Of a stretch of 64,000 nucleotides of DNA, positions 18,404 to 28,038 are shown in pieces (the stretch's first letter is position 1; every line of letters begins with the position of its first letter). The notes under the pieces are model-generated. The model had not been told where the DNA came from and did not search any database. It worked only from the letters and a program-made list of their open reading frames with translations. The translations under genes were made by a program, and so were the position numbers. Origin of the DNA: Thiorhodococcus drewsii AZ1 (lineage in GTDB: Bacteria > Pseudomonadota > Gammaproteobacteria > Chromatiales > Chromatiaceae); NCBI RefSeq assembly GCF_000224065.1, contig NZ_AFWT01000003.1:25355-89354 (forward strand), in the 5' to 3' direction.

Positions 18404-19249
18404 TCAGTTTGCGGGGCTGCGTCGATTGCGGATGATGCCCTGGGTGATGCGATCCAGGACCATGGCGAGTACCACCACGGCGAGGCCGGCCTCGAATCCC
18501 ATGCCGGCCTCGTTGCGCTGGATCGCGCGCCAGACCTCGCCGCCGAGACCCTGCGCGCCGATCATGGCAGCGATTACGACCATCGAGAGCGCAAGCATGA
18601 TGGTTTGGTTGATGCCGGCCATGATAGTCGGGATCGCCAGCGGCAGCTGGACCTTCACCAGCTTCTGCCACTTGGTCGAGCCGAAGGCGTCGGCAGCCTC
18701 GACCAGATCGGCCGGCACCTGCCGGATGCCGAGCGTGGTGAGCCGGATCGCCGGAGGCATGGCGAAGATGACGGTCGAAAAGACCGCCGCCACCGGACCC
18801 AGGCCGAAGAATGGGATGGCCGGAATCAGATAGACGAAGGCGGGCATCGTCTGCATGAAATCGAGGATCGGGAACAGTACCCGATAGACCCCGCCCGAGA
18901 TGGCCGCGAGAATGCCCAAGGGGGCACCGATGGCCACCGCCACCAGGGTTGCGATGAGGACCAGGACCAGGGTCTGGAGGGTCGGTTCCCAGAGACCGAG
19001 ATTCCACAGCAGAGCGAATCCGAACAGCGACAGCAGCGCCGTGCGTCGTCCGGCCAGGCGCCAGGCGAGCGCGCTGACGAGCAGGATGGTCAACCAGGGC
19101 GGCAGCCACATGAGTCCGTCGACCGCGCTCTCGATCCCGGTCTCCACGAGATCGGAGACCAGCTTGGTGGCGGGCGCGAACTGGTCGGTCAGTGCGTCGA
19201 GTCCTTCGTCGATCCAGTCGGCGAGCGGTAGGCGTGGGATATCGATCAT
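18404..19249 (-). CDS. proW: Glycine betaine ABC importer, permease
   Basis: 281 residues, with about six membrane helices after an amphipathic N-terminus (DEGLDALTDQFAPATKLVSDLVE). The BPD-type permease loop reads VEAADAFGSTKWQKLVKVQLPLA (about residues 185-207), which docks on the ATPase. The family is ProW/OpuAB. The start overlaps the stop of the ATPase gene by four bases, indicating coupling. It forms the membrane channel of the betaine importer. Confidence 0.92.
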   Translation of the reverse strand: MIDIPRLPLADWIDEGLDALTDQFAPATKLVSDLVETGIESAVDGLMWLPPWLTILLVSALAWRLAGRRTALLSLFGFALLWNLGLWEPTLQTLVLVLIATLVAVAIGAPLGILAAISGGVYRVLFPILDFMQTMPAFVYLIPAIPFFGLGPVAAVFSTVIFAMPPAIRLTTLGIRQVPADLVEAADAFGSTKWQKLVKVQLPLAIPTIMAGINQTIMLALSMVVIAAMIGAQGLGGEVWRAIQRNEAGMGFEAGLAVVVLAMVLDRITQGIIRNRRSPAN

Positions 19250-20469
19250 GCGGCTTCCTCAGTGGTCGTGGCGCTGCTCTGGTCGGCCAGCCCTTGCAGG
19301 AGCGAGGCGCGGACCACCATTCCCTTGAGCCTGCCCGCGTCGTCGACGACCGGCGCCGGCATGCTGCTCTCTGACAGCGGGGCGAAGAGCTCGCGCACTG
19401 GGGTATCGATTCCGACCGGCTCGATGCTGGTTTCGATGATCTCCTGGATACCGCGCTCACCGCGCTGCACTGCCTTGAGCGCGGCATCGTCTCGTACGAC
19501 CCCGCGCAGCGTGAAGTCGGATTCGACGACGAACAACAGATTCAGATCCTCGTCCTCCATCTTGCGCAACACGGTGCGTGGGCCGTCGTTGACGAAGGCG
19601 ACCGTGCGCGTCTTGCGCATCACGGCACCGGCCGTCAGCAACTTGGTCTTGTCGACCTCGGCCACGAAACGCTCGACATAGGTGGTTGCGGGGTTGGAGA
19701 GGATGTCTTCGGCGGTGCCGACCTGCTCGATGCGGGCGTCCTTCATGAGGATGATGCGATTACCGAGAAAGAGCGCCTCGTCGAGGTCGTGCGTGATGAA
19801 GACGATGGTCTTGCGCATTCGGCTCTGCAGCGCGATCAGCTCTTGCTGCATATCGCGGCGGATCAGCGGGTCCAGCGCCGAGAACGCCTCGTCCATCAGC
19901 AGTACGTCCGGCTCGACGGCCAGTGCCCGGGCGAGCCCGACGCGCTGCTGCATGCCACCGGAGAGTTGATCGGGATAGGAGTCGACCGAGCTCTCCAGGC
20001 CGACCTGACTCAGGGCGGTCAACGCCTTCTCGGCCCGTTCCTCCGGGGCAACGCCCTGGATCTCCAGTCCGTACTCGACGTTCTGCTGGATCGTGCGGTG
20101 GGGAAAGAGCGCGAAATGCTGGAACACCATGCCGAACTTGCGGCGCCGCACCTGGAGCAGATCGCGGTGTTTCAGTCCGACGATGTCCTGGCCGTCGATC
20201 AGGATCTCGCCCGAGGTCGGTTCGTTGAGCCGATTGAGACAGCGGATCAGGCTCGACTTGCCGCTCCCCGAGAGCCCCATGACCACCAGGATCTCGCCCT
20301 CGTAGACGTCGAAGTTGGCATCGGCTACACCGACCGTCTGTCCGGTGCGCTCAAAGATGGTTTGCTTGGTTTCGCCCTTGTGTAGGAGGTCCAGGGCATC
20401 CTCGGGCGCATCGCCGAAGATTTTGGTCAAGCCGCGAACGGCGATCTTTACGGATTGTATTTCGGACAT
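19246..20469 (-). CDS. proV: Glycine betaine ABC importer, ATPase with tandem CBS domains
   Basis: 407 residues from the ATG at 20469, where the protein starts MSEIQSVKIAVRGLTKIFG; a longer in-frame reading adds residues that do not fit the family. Walker A is GLSGSGKSS, the signature is LSGGMQQRVGLARAL, and Walker B is VLLMDEAFSALDP. Two CBS domains fill residues about 285-400. In OpuA-type importers the CBS domains sense ionic strength and gate transport. It is the first gene of proV-proW-proX. Confidence 0.94.
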   Translation of the reverse strand: MSEIQSVKIAVRGLTKIFGDAPEDALDLLHKGETKQTIFERTGQTVGVADANFDVYEGEILVVMGLSGSGKSSLIRCLNRLNEPTSGEILIDGQDIVGLKHRDLLQVRRRKFGMVFQHFALFPHRTIQQNVEYGLEIQGVAPEERAEKALTALSQVGLESSVDSYPDQLSGGMQQRVGLARALAVEPDVLLMDEAFSALDPLIRRDMQQELIALQSRMRKTIVFITHDLDEALFLGNRIILMKDARIEQVGTAEDILSNPATTYVERFVAEVDKTKLLTAGAVMRKTRTVAFVNDGPRTVLRKMEDEDLNLLFVVESDFTLRGVVRDDAALKAVQRGERGIQEIIETSIEPVGIDTPVRELFAPLSESSMPAPVVDDAGRLKGMVVRASLLQGLADQSSATTTEEAA

Positions 20470-20954
20470 GACCCCAACGATTTCTTGCGGAAGAATTCGG
20501 TCGCATGGCGCGCTCGTGCGGTGTCGAACGTCCACAGCGTGATTTGCAGCCAGGAAGGCTGCTGCGTATTCCGACCGACCGGCGGGAGTGCCCCGGAGAT
20601 CCGGCGGGCGTCGGAATGAGTAAAGGCGTGTCGGTGGCCAAGCGGGTGCGGTGTGCCAGACACTTCCTTTTTAACCTTAACGGGGCGTGAACGATATCGC
20701 AAGGCGCTGGCGTCGCGGTTGCGATCAAGGGGCGACGCTTTTCTCCGGAATCCAGCTTTATAGAGACGGCCAGCTTCGCTGTGGATCGGGTGCCGAGTGC
20801 GTGCTTTCGCTTCCGTCGCTGGGTGGCGGACGAGACATGCGAGCCGCTTTTATTTCCATGTTCACCGAGAACTTGGGATAAAATACGCGGTTTTTTACGC
20901 CTTGGCGGAAAGGATCCCCGCCTTCCCTTCACCTCCCTGAACCAAGGCCCATCC
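20470..20954. other. Divergent intergenic region, 485 bp
   Basis: It lies between proV (minus) and the PAS chemoreceptor gene (plus). No supported gene is present; the short frames here have no family resemblance. A GATAAAAT string at 20878-20885 is a possible minus-10 for the chemoreceptor, but no matching minus-35 or sigma-28 element was found. The promoter for the osmoprotectant operon must also lie here. Confidence 0.4.
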
Positions 20955-22526
20955 ATGAAGCTCAATTTGCCGGTCACTAACCGCGAAAACGACTACCCCG
21001 ATTCGCTGGTTATTGTGTCCACCACGAACACGAAGGGAATCATTACCTACTGCAACAAACCCTTCATCGAGATCAGCGGTTTCGATGAGAGCGAGTTGAT
21101 CGGCGTGAGTCACAACGTCGTTCGCCATCCTGACATGCCACCTGCAGCCTTCAAGGATCTCTGGAGTACGGTCAAGAACGGCAAGCCCTGGCGTGGCCTC
21201 GTCAAGAATCGCTGCAAGAACGGGGACCATTACTGGGTGGATGCCTATGTCACCCCGGTCTACGAGGGCGAGACCCTGGTCGGTTTCCAGTCGGTGCGGA
21301 CCAAGCCGACGCGCGCGCAGATCGAGGCCGCCGAGCGGCTCTATGCGAAGGTGCGCGACAAGCAGCTCGAAGACCTGCCCCGTCCCTTGGTGCCCGAGTT
21401 CAGCCATCGTTTCTGGCTGACGGCCGCCTTCGTCATGGTCGGATCGGGTGCCGTCGCTGCCGGCTGGTCGGGCAGCGTTTGGGTCGGTCTGGGGTCGCTA
21501 CTGCTGGGCCTCGTGTTGGCGCAGATCAGTTCCACGACCATCTTCAAACATATCGAAGAGAGCGTGCGCGTGGCCAAGCGGATCGCCGCTGGCGATCTCA
21601 CCTCGCCGATCCATGTCTCGGGCAATAACGAGACGACCGAGGTGCTGCAGGCGATCAAGATGCTCCAGTCGCGTCTGGCGACGGTCATGGGGCACATCCA
21701 GGAGTCGGCGGCGGGGGTGGCCTCGGCGGCCGAGCAGCTGTCCCACGCGACCAATTCCACCCACCATCTTATGGAGGGGCAGCATCAGGAAACCGACATG
21801 GTGGCCACCGCCATGAACGAGATGTCCGCGACGGTGACCGAGGTCGCGGGCAATACGGCAGCCGCAGCCGGTGCAGCCGATCAAGCGAGTCGCAATGCAC
21901 GCGAGGGGCGGATGGTCGTGCAGGCCAGCATGACGGGGATCCATCAGCTGGCCGATCAGGTCGGCGAGGCGGCCGAGACCATCGCGCGGTTGGAGGCCGA
22001 TTCGGAGAACATCGGCAAGATCCTCGACGTCATTCGAGGCATCGCCGGCCAGACCAATCTGCTCGCGCTCAATGCCGCCATTGAGGCAGCCCGGGCCGGA
22101 GAGCAGGGACGCGGTTTCGCCGTGGTTGCCGACGAGGTACGGGCGTTGGCCCAACGCACCCAGGAGTCGACCCAGGAGATCCAGGGGATGATCTCGCGGC
22201 TGCAAGAGGGTGCGCGCAGCGCCGTAGCCACCATGCAGCTGGGCCGCGAACAGGCCGATCAGAGCGTCGAGACGGCCAACGAGACCGATCGTTCGCTCGA
22301 TTCCATCTCACACTCGGTCGAGCGGATCAACGACATGAACGCCCAGATCGCGACGGCTGCGGAAGAGCAAACCGCTGTGGTCGAGGAGATGAACCGCAAC
22401 ATCGAGAGCATTCGCGGGCTCTCGATGCAGACCCTGCAGAGCACGGATGACGTGGTGGGTGCGACGGGCCATCTGGAGGATCTGGCCGGTCGACTGATGG
22501 GGCTGGTGAATCAGTACAAGGTTTGA
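20955..22526 (+). CDS. PAS-domain methyl-accepting chemotaxis protein (Aer-like)
   Basis: 523 residues from the ATG at 20955. Residues about 15-125 are a PAS domain ([38 protein letters not shown], typical of Aer-like sensors). One long hydrophobic hairpin at about 155-195 anchors the protein, followed by a HAMP segment ([14 protein letters not shown]). The rest is the MCP signalling domain with the conserved tip [32 protein letters not shown]. There is no periplasmic ligand domain and no C-terminal CheR-binding pentapeptide. It probably senses redox or oxygen through a PAS-bound cofactor, which cannot be identified from sequence. Confidence 0.93.
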   Translation: MKLNLPVTNRENDYPDSLVIVSTTNTKGIITYCNKPFIEISGFDESELIGVSHNVVRHPDMPPAAFKDLWSTVKNGKPWRGLVKNRCKNGDHYWVDAYVTPVYEGETLVGFQSVRTKPTRAQIEAAERLYAKVRDKQLEDLPRPLVPEFSHRFWLTAAFVMVGSGAVAAGWSGSVWVGLGSLLLGLVLAQISSTTIFKHIEESVRVAKRIAAGDLTSPIHVSGNNETTEVLQAIKMLQSRLATVMGHIQESAAGVASAAEQLSHATNSTHHLMEGQHQETDMVATAMNEMSATVTEVAGNTAAAAGAADQASRNAREGRMVVQASMTGIHQLADQVGEAAETIARLEADSENIGKILDVIRGIAGQTNLLALNAAIEAARAGEQGRGFAVVADEVRALAQRTQESTQEIQGMISRLQEGARSAVATMQLGREQADQSVETANETDRSLDSISHSVERINDMNAQIATAAEEQTAVVEEMNRNIESIRGLSMQTLQSTDDVVGATGHLEDLAGRLMGLVNQYKV

Positions 22527-22632
22527 GTCGAGTGCCCGGCGTGCGGGATATTTCCCGGACGTCGGGCCGCGTCTTCGGGCGATCGAATGCGACAGAATTC
22601 AGGTGCACGTTCCGGGATGAGCGGGAGCCGCA

Positions 22633-23256
22633 TTAGGATGCAGCCTTGCGGCGTGGTGGTGCGACCGGTTTGTTCTGCTGATTGGTGGTCTTGAGCGCGT
22701 CTCGGAGGCTGAAATAGCCATCGTCGAAAGACTCTCTGAAATCGGCGAACATGATCTCCTGGAGTTCTTCCGGAAGCTCTGAGTCATCGATTAGGACCGG
22801 AAGGATTCGCTTGTTCTGATTGCGGGCCGTTTCTAGCGACATCTTGGTCTCCTCTGAGTCCACGCTGTGCTTGGAAATGACGAATATGAAATCGTCGCTT
22901 TCATTCTGCATTTGCTCCAGCGTTTCGATGACGTTATCTCCGACCTTGATTTCCTTTCTGTCCCAAAGAATCCTGTATGGCGTCACCTTGAGCGCTTTGT
23001 ATAGCTTTGAAACAAAATCCAGGTCTTCTTCAGAATAGAGAATAAAGACTCGACGAGGTTTTTTCCTGCGTCTTGTGTCGGAGAATGCCGATAGGATAAT
23101 CAGTCCAATCAATGCGGCCAGTATTCCGATAACGCCTTGGATGAGGTCCGCATAATTGGTCCCGGAAAGAAAAACGAGTGCCGCGTAGAAGAACGCCATC
23201 AAGATCATCAGGGTGATGATCGAGTCGATCGCCTTTAACGGCTTGCTCTTTTTCAT
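22633..23256 (-). CDS. Membrane-anchored TIR-domain protein
   Basis: 207 residues. Two hydrophobic segments (about 13-31 and 39-57) are followed by a basic stretch and a TIR domain at about 68-175. Visible TIR elements are RRVFILYSEEDLDFV, the WDRKEIKVGDNVIETL loop, FIFVISKHSVDS and ILPVLIDD. The position equivalent to the catalytic Glu of NAD-cleaving TIR domains appears to be Ser140, and the usual Trp four residues before it is also absent, so NADase activity is doubtful. The DNA is visibly more AT-rich than its neighbours, and the gene stands alone, suggesting horizontal gain. It could be a signalling or defence component; no partner gene is adjacent. Confidence 0.8.
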   Translation of the reverse strand: MKKSKPLKAIDSIITLMILMAFFYAALVFLSGTNYADLIQGVIGILAALIGLIILSAFSDTRRRKKPRRVFILYSEEDLDFVSKLYKALKVTPYRILWDRKEIKVGDNVIETLEQMQNESDDFIFVISKHSVDSEETKMSLETARNQNKRILPVLIDDSELPEELQEIMFADFRESFDDGYFSLRDALKTTNQQNKPVAPPRRKAAS

Positions 23257-23315
23257 ATGGTTTGGTTGGCGTTCCGGAAAATGCAGCGTGTTGAGTCGAA
23301 TGCGTCGATGCGCTC

Positions 23316-23321
23316 ATTATA
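23316..23321 (-). promoter_or_regulatory. Perfect TATAAT box upstream of TIR gene
   Basis: On the minus strand TATAAT occurs 60 bases before the TIR start codon. The hexamer 17 bases upstream (GCCAAG) is a poor minus-35, so the promoter may be weak or activator dependent. Confidence 0.4.
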
Positions 23322-23433
23322 CCTGTCTGGTGCCGCTGCTTGGCCTCTCATGCGCTATGCAGCGCACAGCGGTCCGTCCTTTTGATATCAAGGATCCTTG
23401 CGTCCATTTAAGAGGACAGGTTGCCTCAGCGCC

Positions 23434-25251
23434 TCAGATCCAGTCCAACGGATTCTCGTTCGGGGTGGGACGTGCGCCTGGTTGTTCGATGAAGAGCCGG
23501 TGCCAGATGGCGAACTGCATGAGCCCGAAGAGTTCGCGGCTGCCGCCCTGTCCGCGTTGGCGTGCTGCGACCAGCGCGGGGATCGACTCGGTGCGGAACC
23601 AGTCGCGCACGCCCTGGTTGCGAACCAGGCGTTCGCCGACTTGGGCCGCGACATCTCGGGTGAGCCAGTCGCCGACCGGGACGTGGAAGCCGCGCTTGCG
23701 CCTGTCCAGATGACCCGGCGGCAGGCGCGGCTCGGCCCAGCGTTTGAGCAGCCATTTGCCCTGGTGTCCCTGCACCTTGAGTGCGTCCGGCAGGGAAAGA
23801 CCGAATTCGACGATGCGGTGATCCAGGAACGGCACCCGTCCCTCCAGTGCGAATCCCATCAGCATACGGTCGGTTTTGACCAGCAGATTGTCGGGCAGGG
23901 CTGTGACCAGGTCGGTGTACTGGCGGCGCTGCATGTCGGACCAGTGCTTCGGGGTCTCGCGCCAGGCGCGCAGGAAGGGCGCACGGTCGAGTGCCTCAAC
24001 CGCCCGTAGCTCGGGGCCGAGGAGCGCCTTCGTCCAGTGTCTCGACCATTGCCCACGGGTGCGGAATCCGCCGCTGCCGGGATGGAGGATGGATTTGATC
24101 CAGCGTTCGGCCGGCGGAGGCCGATAGCGGCCATAGCCGGCGAAGACCTCGTCGCCACCCTCGCCGGAGAACACCACCTTCAGCGCGTGGCCGGCGGTTT
24201 CGGCCAGGATGGAGGTCGGCAGGCAAGCGTAATCGCGCATCAGCTCGTCGGCGCACCAGATGCTGTGCGGGATGCGGCCGAAGACCTGATCCAGTTCCAG
24301 CTCCAGCGGCTGGTGGTCGAATCCGAAGTGCTCGGCAACCCGCGCGGCCTCGTCCAGCTCGTGGGCCATGCGCGTGCCGCGATAGCCGACCGAGAAGCTT
24401 TTGATTCGGCCCGCACCCTGCTCATGGAGCATGGCGGCGAGGACCGCCGAATCGACCCCGCCGGAGAGAAAGAGACCGAAGGGGACGTCGGCGCGCATGT
24501 GCTCGCGCATGGCCTCGTGCATCAGTGCGTCGAGTTCGGCGCGGGCCTCCTCGAATCCGATGGCGCGCGGGGTTACGTCGAGCGCGGACCAGTAGCGATG
24601 GCGCTCGATCCGCAGCTGGGCGTCGATCACCAGCGCCTCGCCCGGGAGCACGCGCTGGATGCCCGCGATCGGCGTCTGCTCGCCGCTCGCGAACTGGTTT
24701 TGCAGGAACTGGCGCAGCGCGCTTGGGACCAGTTGGGGTCGCCCCGGCAGCAGGGGTAGCAGGGCCTTGATCTCGGAGGCGAAGGCGATGCGGTCGGGTA
24801 GGCGCACGTAGAAGAGCGGCTTGATGCCGAGCCGGTCGCGTCCGAGGATGAGACGACCGCGCTCGGCGTCGTGCAGGGCGAAGGCGTACATGCCGCGTAG
24901 TCGGGGTAGGAATCCGAGTCCATGCATCGCATAGGCGTGGAGAATGGTCTCGGAGTCGGAGTCGGTTTGGAGCGTTCGACCCTGGGCGCGCAGCTCGGCG
25001 TTCAGTTCGATGTAGTTGTAGACCTCGCCGTTGGCGGCGAGCGCGAGCCGACCGTCCGCCGACACCATGGGTTGATGCCCGGTGGCTAGACCGATGATGG
25101 AGAGCCGCGTCTGGGCCAGTCCGACCGGGCCGGCGCAATGAATGCCCTGGTCGTCGGGGCCGCGATGGGACAGACGTTCGCCCATGAGGGCGAGCGTCTC
25201 GGGCTCCGGGCGTCGCCCCTCGCGCAGGATGAATCCGGCGATGCCGCACAT
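23434..25251 (-). CDS. asnB: Asparagine synthetase, glutamine-hydrolysing
   Basis: 605 residues starting MCGIAGF, so Cys2 is the amidotransferase nucleophile after Met removal. The class II glutaminase domain covers about 1-210 (RGPDDQG, NGEVYNY). The synthetase domain begins near 225 with the pyrophosphate loop FLSGGVDSAVLAAML and continues with SGEGGDEVFAGYGRY. The reaction would be amide transfer from glutamine to an activated carboxylate. Relatives in polysaccharide clusters amidate sugars or other acceptors, so aspartate is the default but not the only possible substrate. It is followed 19 bases after the PAP2 gene stop, same strand. Confidence 0.9.
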   Translation of the reverse strand: MCGIAGFILREGRRPEPETLALMGERLSHRGPDDQGIHCAGPVGLAQTRLSIIGLATGHQPMVSADGRLALAANGEVYNYIELNAELRAQGRTLQTDSDSETILHAYAMHGLGFLPRLRGMYAFALHDAERGRLILGRDRLGIKPLFYVRLPDRIAFASEIKALLPLLPGRPQLVPSALRQFLQNQFASGEQTPIAGIQRVLPGEALVIDAQLRIERHRYWSALDVTPRAIGFEEARAELDALMHEAMREHMRADVPFGLFLSGGVDSAVLAAMLHEQGAGRIKSFSVGYRGTRMAHELDEAARVAEHFGFDHQPLELELDQVFGRIPHSIWCADELMRDYACLPTSILAETAGHALKVVFSGEGGDEVFAGYGRYRPPPAERWIKSILHPGSGGFRTRGQWSRHWTKALLGPELRAVEALDRAPFLRAWRETPKHWSDMQRRQYTDLVTALPDNLLVKTDRMLMGFALEGRVPFLDHRIVEFGLSLPDALKVQGHQGKWLLKRWAEPRLPPGHLDRRKRGFHVPVGDWLTRDVAAQVGERLVRNQGVRDWFRTESIPALVAARQRGQGGSRELFGLMQFAIWHRLFIEQPGARPTPNENPLDWI

Positions 25252-25270
25252 GGCTCAGTTCTCCGTGAAA

Positions 25271-26503
25271 TCAGTCTGCATCGCGTCTGATCTGCCCGTC
25301 CCTGGTCTGTAGATCGAGCTTGGGTGCGTCTGGGGGCTGCGGATAGATGCGGATATTTCCGGCTTTCGTTTGGACCTCGACGCGATCCCAGTCCTTTGCT
25401 ACCAGACCGACGATTAGTCTGGTGTCCTTCTCGGTGAAGACGCCCTGGTGTTCGACCTTGAAGGTCAGAACGCCGTCCTTCTCGGTCATTCGATCCTGCA
25501 CCTGCGTGCCGGGTAGACCGAACCCGCGTCCCTTCAGCAGGATGAGCGCCGAATGGTCCGACCAGTGGTGCCAGGTGATCTGGATCTGTGCCGTATCGGC
25601 GATCAGCCGCAGCGTGCGTGGCGGCGGGTCGTAATCGCCCGGCACGACCATCTGCGAATGGTTCTGATGGACCGGAGTCGACAGCAGCACACCGGCGAGC
25701 AGGCCGGTGGCGGTCACGCAATAGGCGGTTCCAATGGCGATCGGGTGACGTCGGATCGGACTGTCCTGCTGGACGCTCGGCGTCTTCGGCGCTGCGTTTT
25801 CGGCGTCCTCGCGTTGGGGGATGCGCAATAGGCCGTAATAGAGCAGGAGCGAGGTGCCGTGGACGATGACCGCCGACCAGATGATGTCCGAGAGGAAATG
25901 ATCGCCGGCCGTCATGCGTCCGATCCCGAGCATGATCCCCAAGGCGACGGATCCCGCCAGCGCCAGGGCGGCGAGGCGTGGCCGGCGTCTCAGCCAGATG
26001 ATGAAGAAGGCGCTGAACAGGAAGCCGGCCGAGCTGTGTCCGCAGGGGAAGGATTTGCCTTTGCCGGCCTCTCCCATGACCAGCGGTGGCAGATACTGTT
26101 GGGTGCCGCCGAGTTCGACCGTTTGGTGCGGACGTGGCCGGCCCCAATGGTCCTTGAGCAGTCCGTTGACGATGAGTCCGGGTCCGATCACGGCGGTCGC
26201 GATCAGAAACACCGCGTAGAGCCGGAATCGTCTGTAGCGCGGCCAGAGGCTGCCGGCGCCCAGCACCGCCAGGCTGATCAGGGCTACCAGACCAACCAGC
26301 AAGGGCGCGATCTGATAGAAGAACAGCCAGATGTCTTGACGCGATTCGGGCCAGGGGTCGTTTGCGTTTGGATGGAAGAAGAGCGCCGCAGTGCGGGTGT
26401 CCAGGTCGCTCAACCAGAATGGCAGGGTTCCGAGCAGGGCGAGCAGAATCAGGGCGATGAGCTGCGGAAGCCAGTAGCGGCGATTGGTTGGAGCGGTTTG
26501 CAC
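25271..26503 (-). CDS. PAP2 phosphatase with periplasmic C-terminal domain
   Basis: 410 residues. The first 245 are a PAP2/lipid-phosphatase membrane domain with the three motifs: KDHWGRPRP, PCGHSSAG and RMTAGDHFLSDI. These supply the catalytic His residues facing the periplasm. A linker and one more helix (about 262-282) lead to an unassigned C-terminal domain of about 120 residues, probably beta-rich and periplasmic (LRLIADTAQIQITWHHW to VEVQTKAGNIRIYPQP). The likely substrate is a lipid pyrophosphate such as undecaprenyl-PP or lipid A phosphate. It is upstream of asnB on the same strand. Confidence 0.86.
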   Translation of the reverse strand: MQTAPTNRRYWLPQLIALILLALLGTLPFWLSDLDTRTAALFFHPNANDPWPESRQDIWLFFYQIAPLLVGLVALISLAVLGAGSLWPRYRRFRLYAVFLIATAVIGPGLIVNGLLKDHWGRPRPHQTVELGGTQQYLPPLVMGEAGKGKSFPCGHSSAGFLFSAFFIIWLRRRPRLAALALAGSVALGIMLGIGRMTAGDHFLSDIIWSAVIVHGTSLLLYYGLLRIPQREDAENAAPKTPSVQQDSPIRRHPIAIGTAYCVTATGLLAGVLLSTPVHQNHSQMVVPGDYDPPPRTLRLIADTAQIQITWHHWSDHSALILLKGRGFGLPGTQVQDRMTEKDGVLTFKVEHQGVFTEKDTRLIVGLVAKDWDRVEVQTKAGNIRIYPQPPDAPKLDLQTRDGQIRRDAD

Positions 26504-26574
26504 CAGGTGGGCTCTGCGGGCGGATTCAGGGAGGCGTGAGGGTAACGATTCGTGACGCCGATCTCAATCGATGT

Positions 26575-27189
26575 CTATTCGAGCGGGCGATTGCCTTCGG
26601 GTGGGGGGGCTAATGGAACGGGCTGGCTGGGTCTGAGCGGTAGACCGAGCGCGGTCCAGCCGTCGGTGCCGCGTGGATACCAGCGTACCTGTCGATAGCC
26701 GTAGGCGGCGGCCCGTTTGGCGGCGTTCCAGGACATCCAGCAGTCCGCCTTGCAGTAGAAGATGAGCGCCCGGTCGGGATTTTCCTCGGTGAGACGGTCG
26801 AGCTGCTCTCTGAAATAGGTCTCCAGGCGCGGCGAGAGTCGACCGTAGCCGACGTTGGCGAGCCAGACGGAGCCCGGAATATTGGAGTGGGGCGGCGGCA
26901 GCCAGAGCGCATCATCCGGCAGGTTCGCCGGTCGCTCGGGACTCGGCAGGACGTCGATCGCAACCGCCCGGCCGGTCGAGAGCATCCGCGCGGCCGCTTC
27001 CGTGGTGAGCCGTGTGGCGCCGGGTGGTGTCTCGGGAACCGGGGCCTGGAATCGGGCGATGCGGTATCCGTCCGCGTCGAAGAGATCCTGGGTGCTCGGA
27101 TTGTCCTGGCCACCTGGATCGGCCAAGGCCGTTGCGGTCAGCAGCAGTGCGCAGAGCCCGAGGCCCATGCGTTTCGGTGCTCGGCGCAT
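26575..27189 (-). CDS. PQQ-associated CxxxCW rhodanese-like periplasmic protein
   Basis: 204 residues with a signal peptide (LGLCALLLTATALA). The middle is a rhodanese-like fold with LIFYCKADCWMSWNAAKRAAAYG, the hallmark of the PQQ-dependent catabolism-associated CXXCW family; in this protein the cysteines are spaced Cys-x3-Cys-Trp. Such proteins accompany XoxF or related quinoprotein alcohol dehydrogenases, but their reaction is unknown. It begins three bases after the xoxJ stop, so it is the last gene of the xox operon. An alternative start is the ATG seven codons in. Confidence 0.85.
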   Translation of the reverse strand: MRRAPKRMGLGLCALLLTATALADPGGQDNPSTQDLFDADGYRIARFQAPVPETPPGATRLTTEAAARMLSTGRAVAIDVLPSPERPANLPDDALWLPPPHSNIPGSVWLANVGYGRLSPRLETYFREQLDRLTEENPDRALIFYCKADCWMSWNAAKRAAAYGYRQVRWYPRGTDGWTALGLPLRPSQPVPLAPPPEGNRPLE

Positions 27190-27192
27190 GGT

Positions 27193-28038
27193 TCAGTCGG
27201 CCTGGATCGGACGGTCGGATTGGTCCAAGAGCGGCACGCCATAGCTCAGCAGAATCTCCTGGATCTGGGGTTGCAGATGGTCGAGCGTCTGGTTGATCTG
27301 GTGCTTCCAGGTCGTTTCGCGATGACGGATGCCCATGGAGACGTTGAAGGCCATGGTAACCCCGTCGATCTGGGCCGGCAGTGGCATCAGGGTCAGCGGC
27401 GTCTCCTGGCGCTCGGCGTAATAGCCGGCGATGGGTCCCCAGATGATGGCGAGATCCGTCTCGCCCCGAGCCACGTCACGCACCGCGTCGCGAGCCGGGG
27501 CATAGAGACGGGTGTCGACCGTGCGTTCGTAGGAGTGCATGTGGTCGAGCAGGCCGAGCCGGGTCAGCAGCGTGACCGGTGGTGTGCCGGCCACCACGCC
27601 GATCCGCAGACCGGACAGGGTCGGGTCTCCCGCCGTGAGGGTCTTGAGCTTCAGGTTCGAATCGGCACGGTAGACGAGGCTGTAGACCGATCGGTAATAG
27701 GGATTGGTGTTCTGTACCAGTTCGCTGACCGAGCTGATTCCGGTGATCAGGTCGCAGAGTCGGGTGCGCAGCGTGTTGCGGACAAACCCGATGGTCTGCG
27801 GCCACCAGCGATAGTGGATGGGGCGCCCGAGATCCTGAGCGATCAGCTCGGCAATCCGGTTCTCGAAGCCCTCGCCTCGGTCGTTGGAGAAGGGCAGGCT
27901 ATTGGGATCCGCGCAGACGGTCAGGTAGCGACCGCTGCGCGCCTCATGGCCCTGTTCCGCCAGGGCCGCGCCGCTGCCGCCGAACGTCAGGAGACAGAGG
28001 GCGATCAGCGCCCCTTTAGTTCGTCGCGGCTTGGGCAT
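27193..28038 (-). CDS. xoxJ: XoxJ, periplasmic binding protein-like partner of XoxF
   Basis: 281 residues with a signal peptide ending near ALAEQG. It has a type II solute-binding-protein fold (YLTVCADPNSLPFSNDRGEGFENRIAELIAQ) as in the quinoprotein-associated MoxJ/XoxJ family, and no ABC transporter genes are adjacent. XoxJ is thought to bind and help activate XoxF rather than import a nutrient. Its start overlaps the end of the cytochrome gene by 23 bases. The order xoxF, cytochrome, xoxJ supports the name. Confidence 0.88.
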   Translation of the reverse strand: MPKPRRTKGALIALCLLTFGGSGAALAEQGHEARSGRYLTVCADPNSLPFSNDRGEGFENRIAELIAQDLGRPIHYRWWPQTIGFVRNTLRTRLCDLITGISSVSELVQNTNPYYRSVYSLVYRADSNLKLKTLTAGDPTLSGLRIGVVAGTPPVTLLTRLGLLDHMHSYERTVDTRLYAPARDAVRDVARGETDLAIIWGPIAGYYAERQETPLTLMPLPAQIDGVTMAFNVSMGIRHRETTWKHQINQTLDHLQPQIQEILLSYGVPLLDQSDRPIQAD

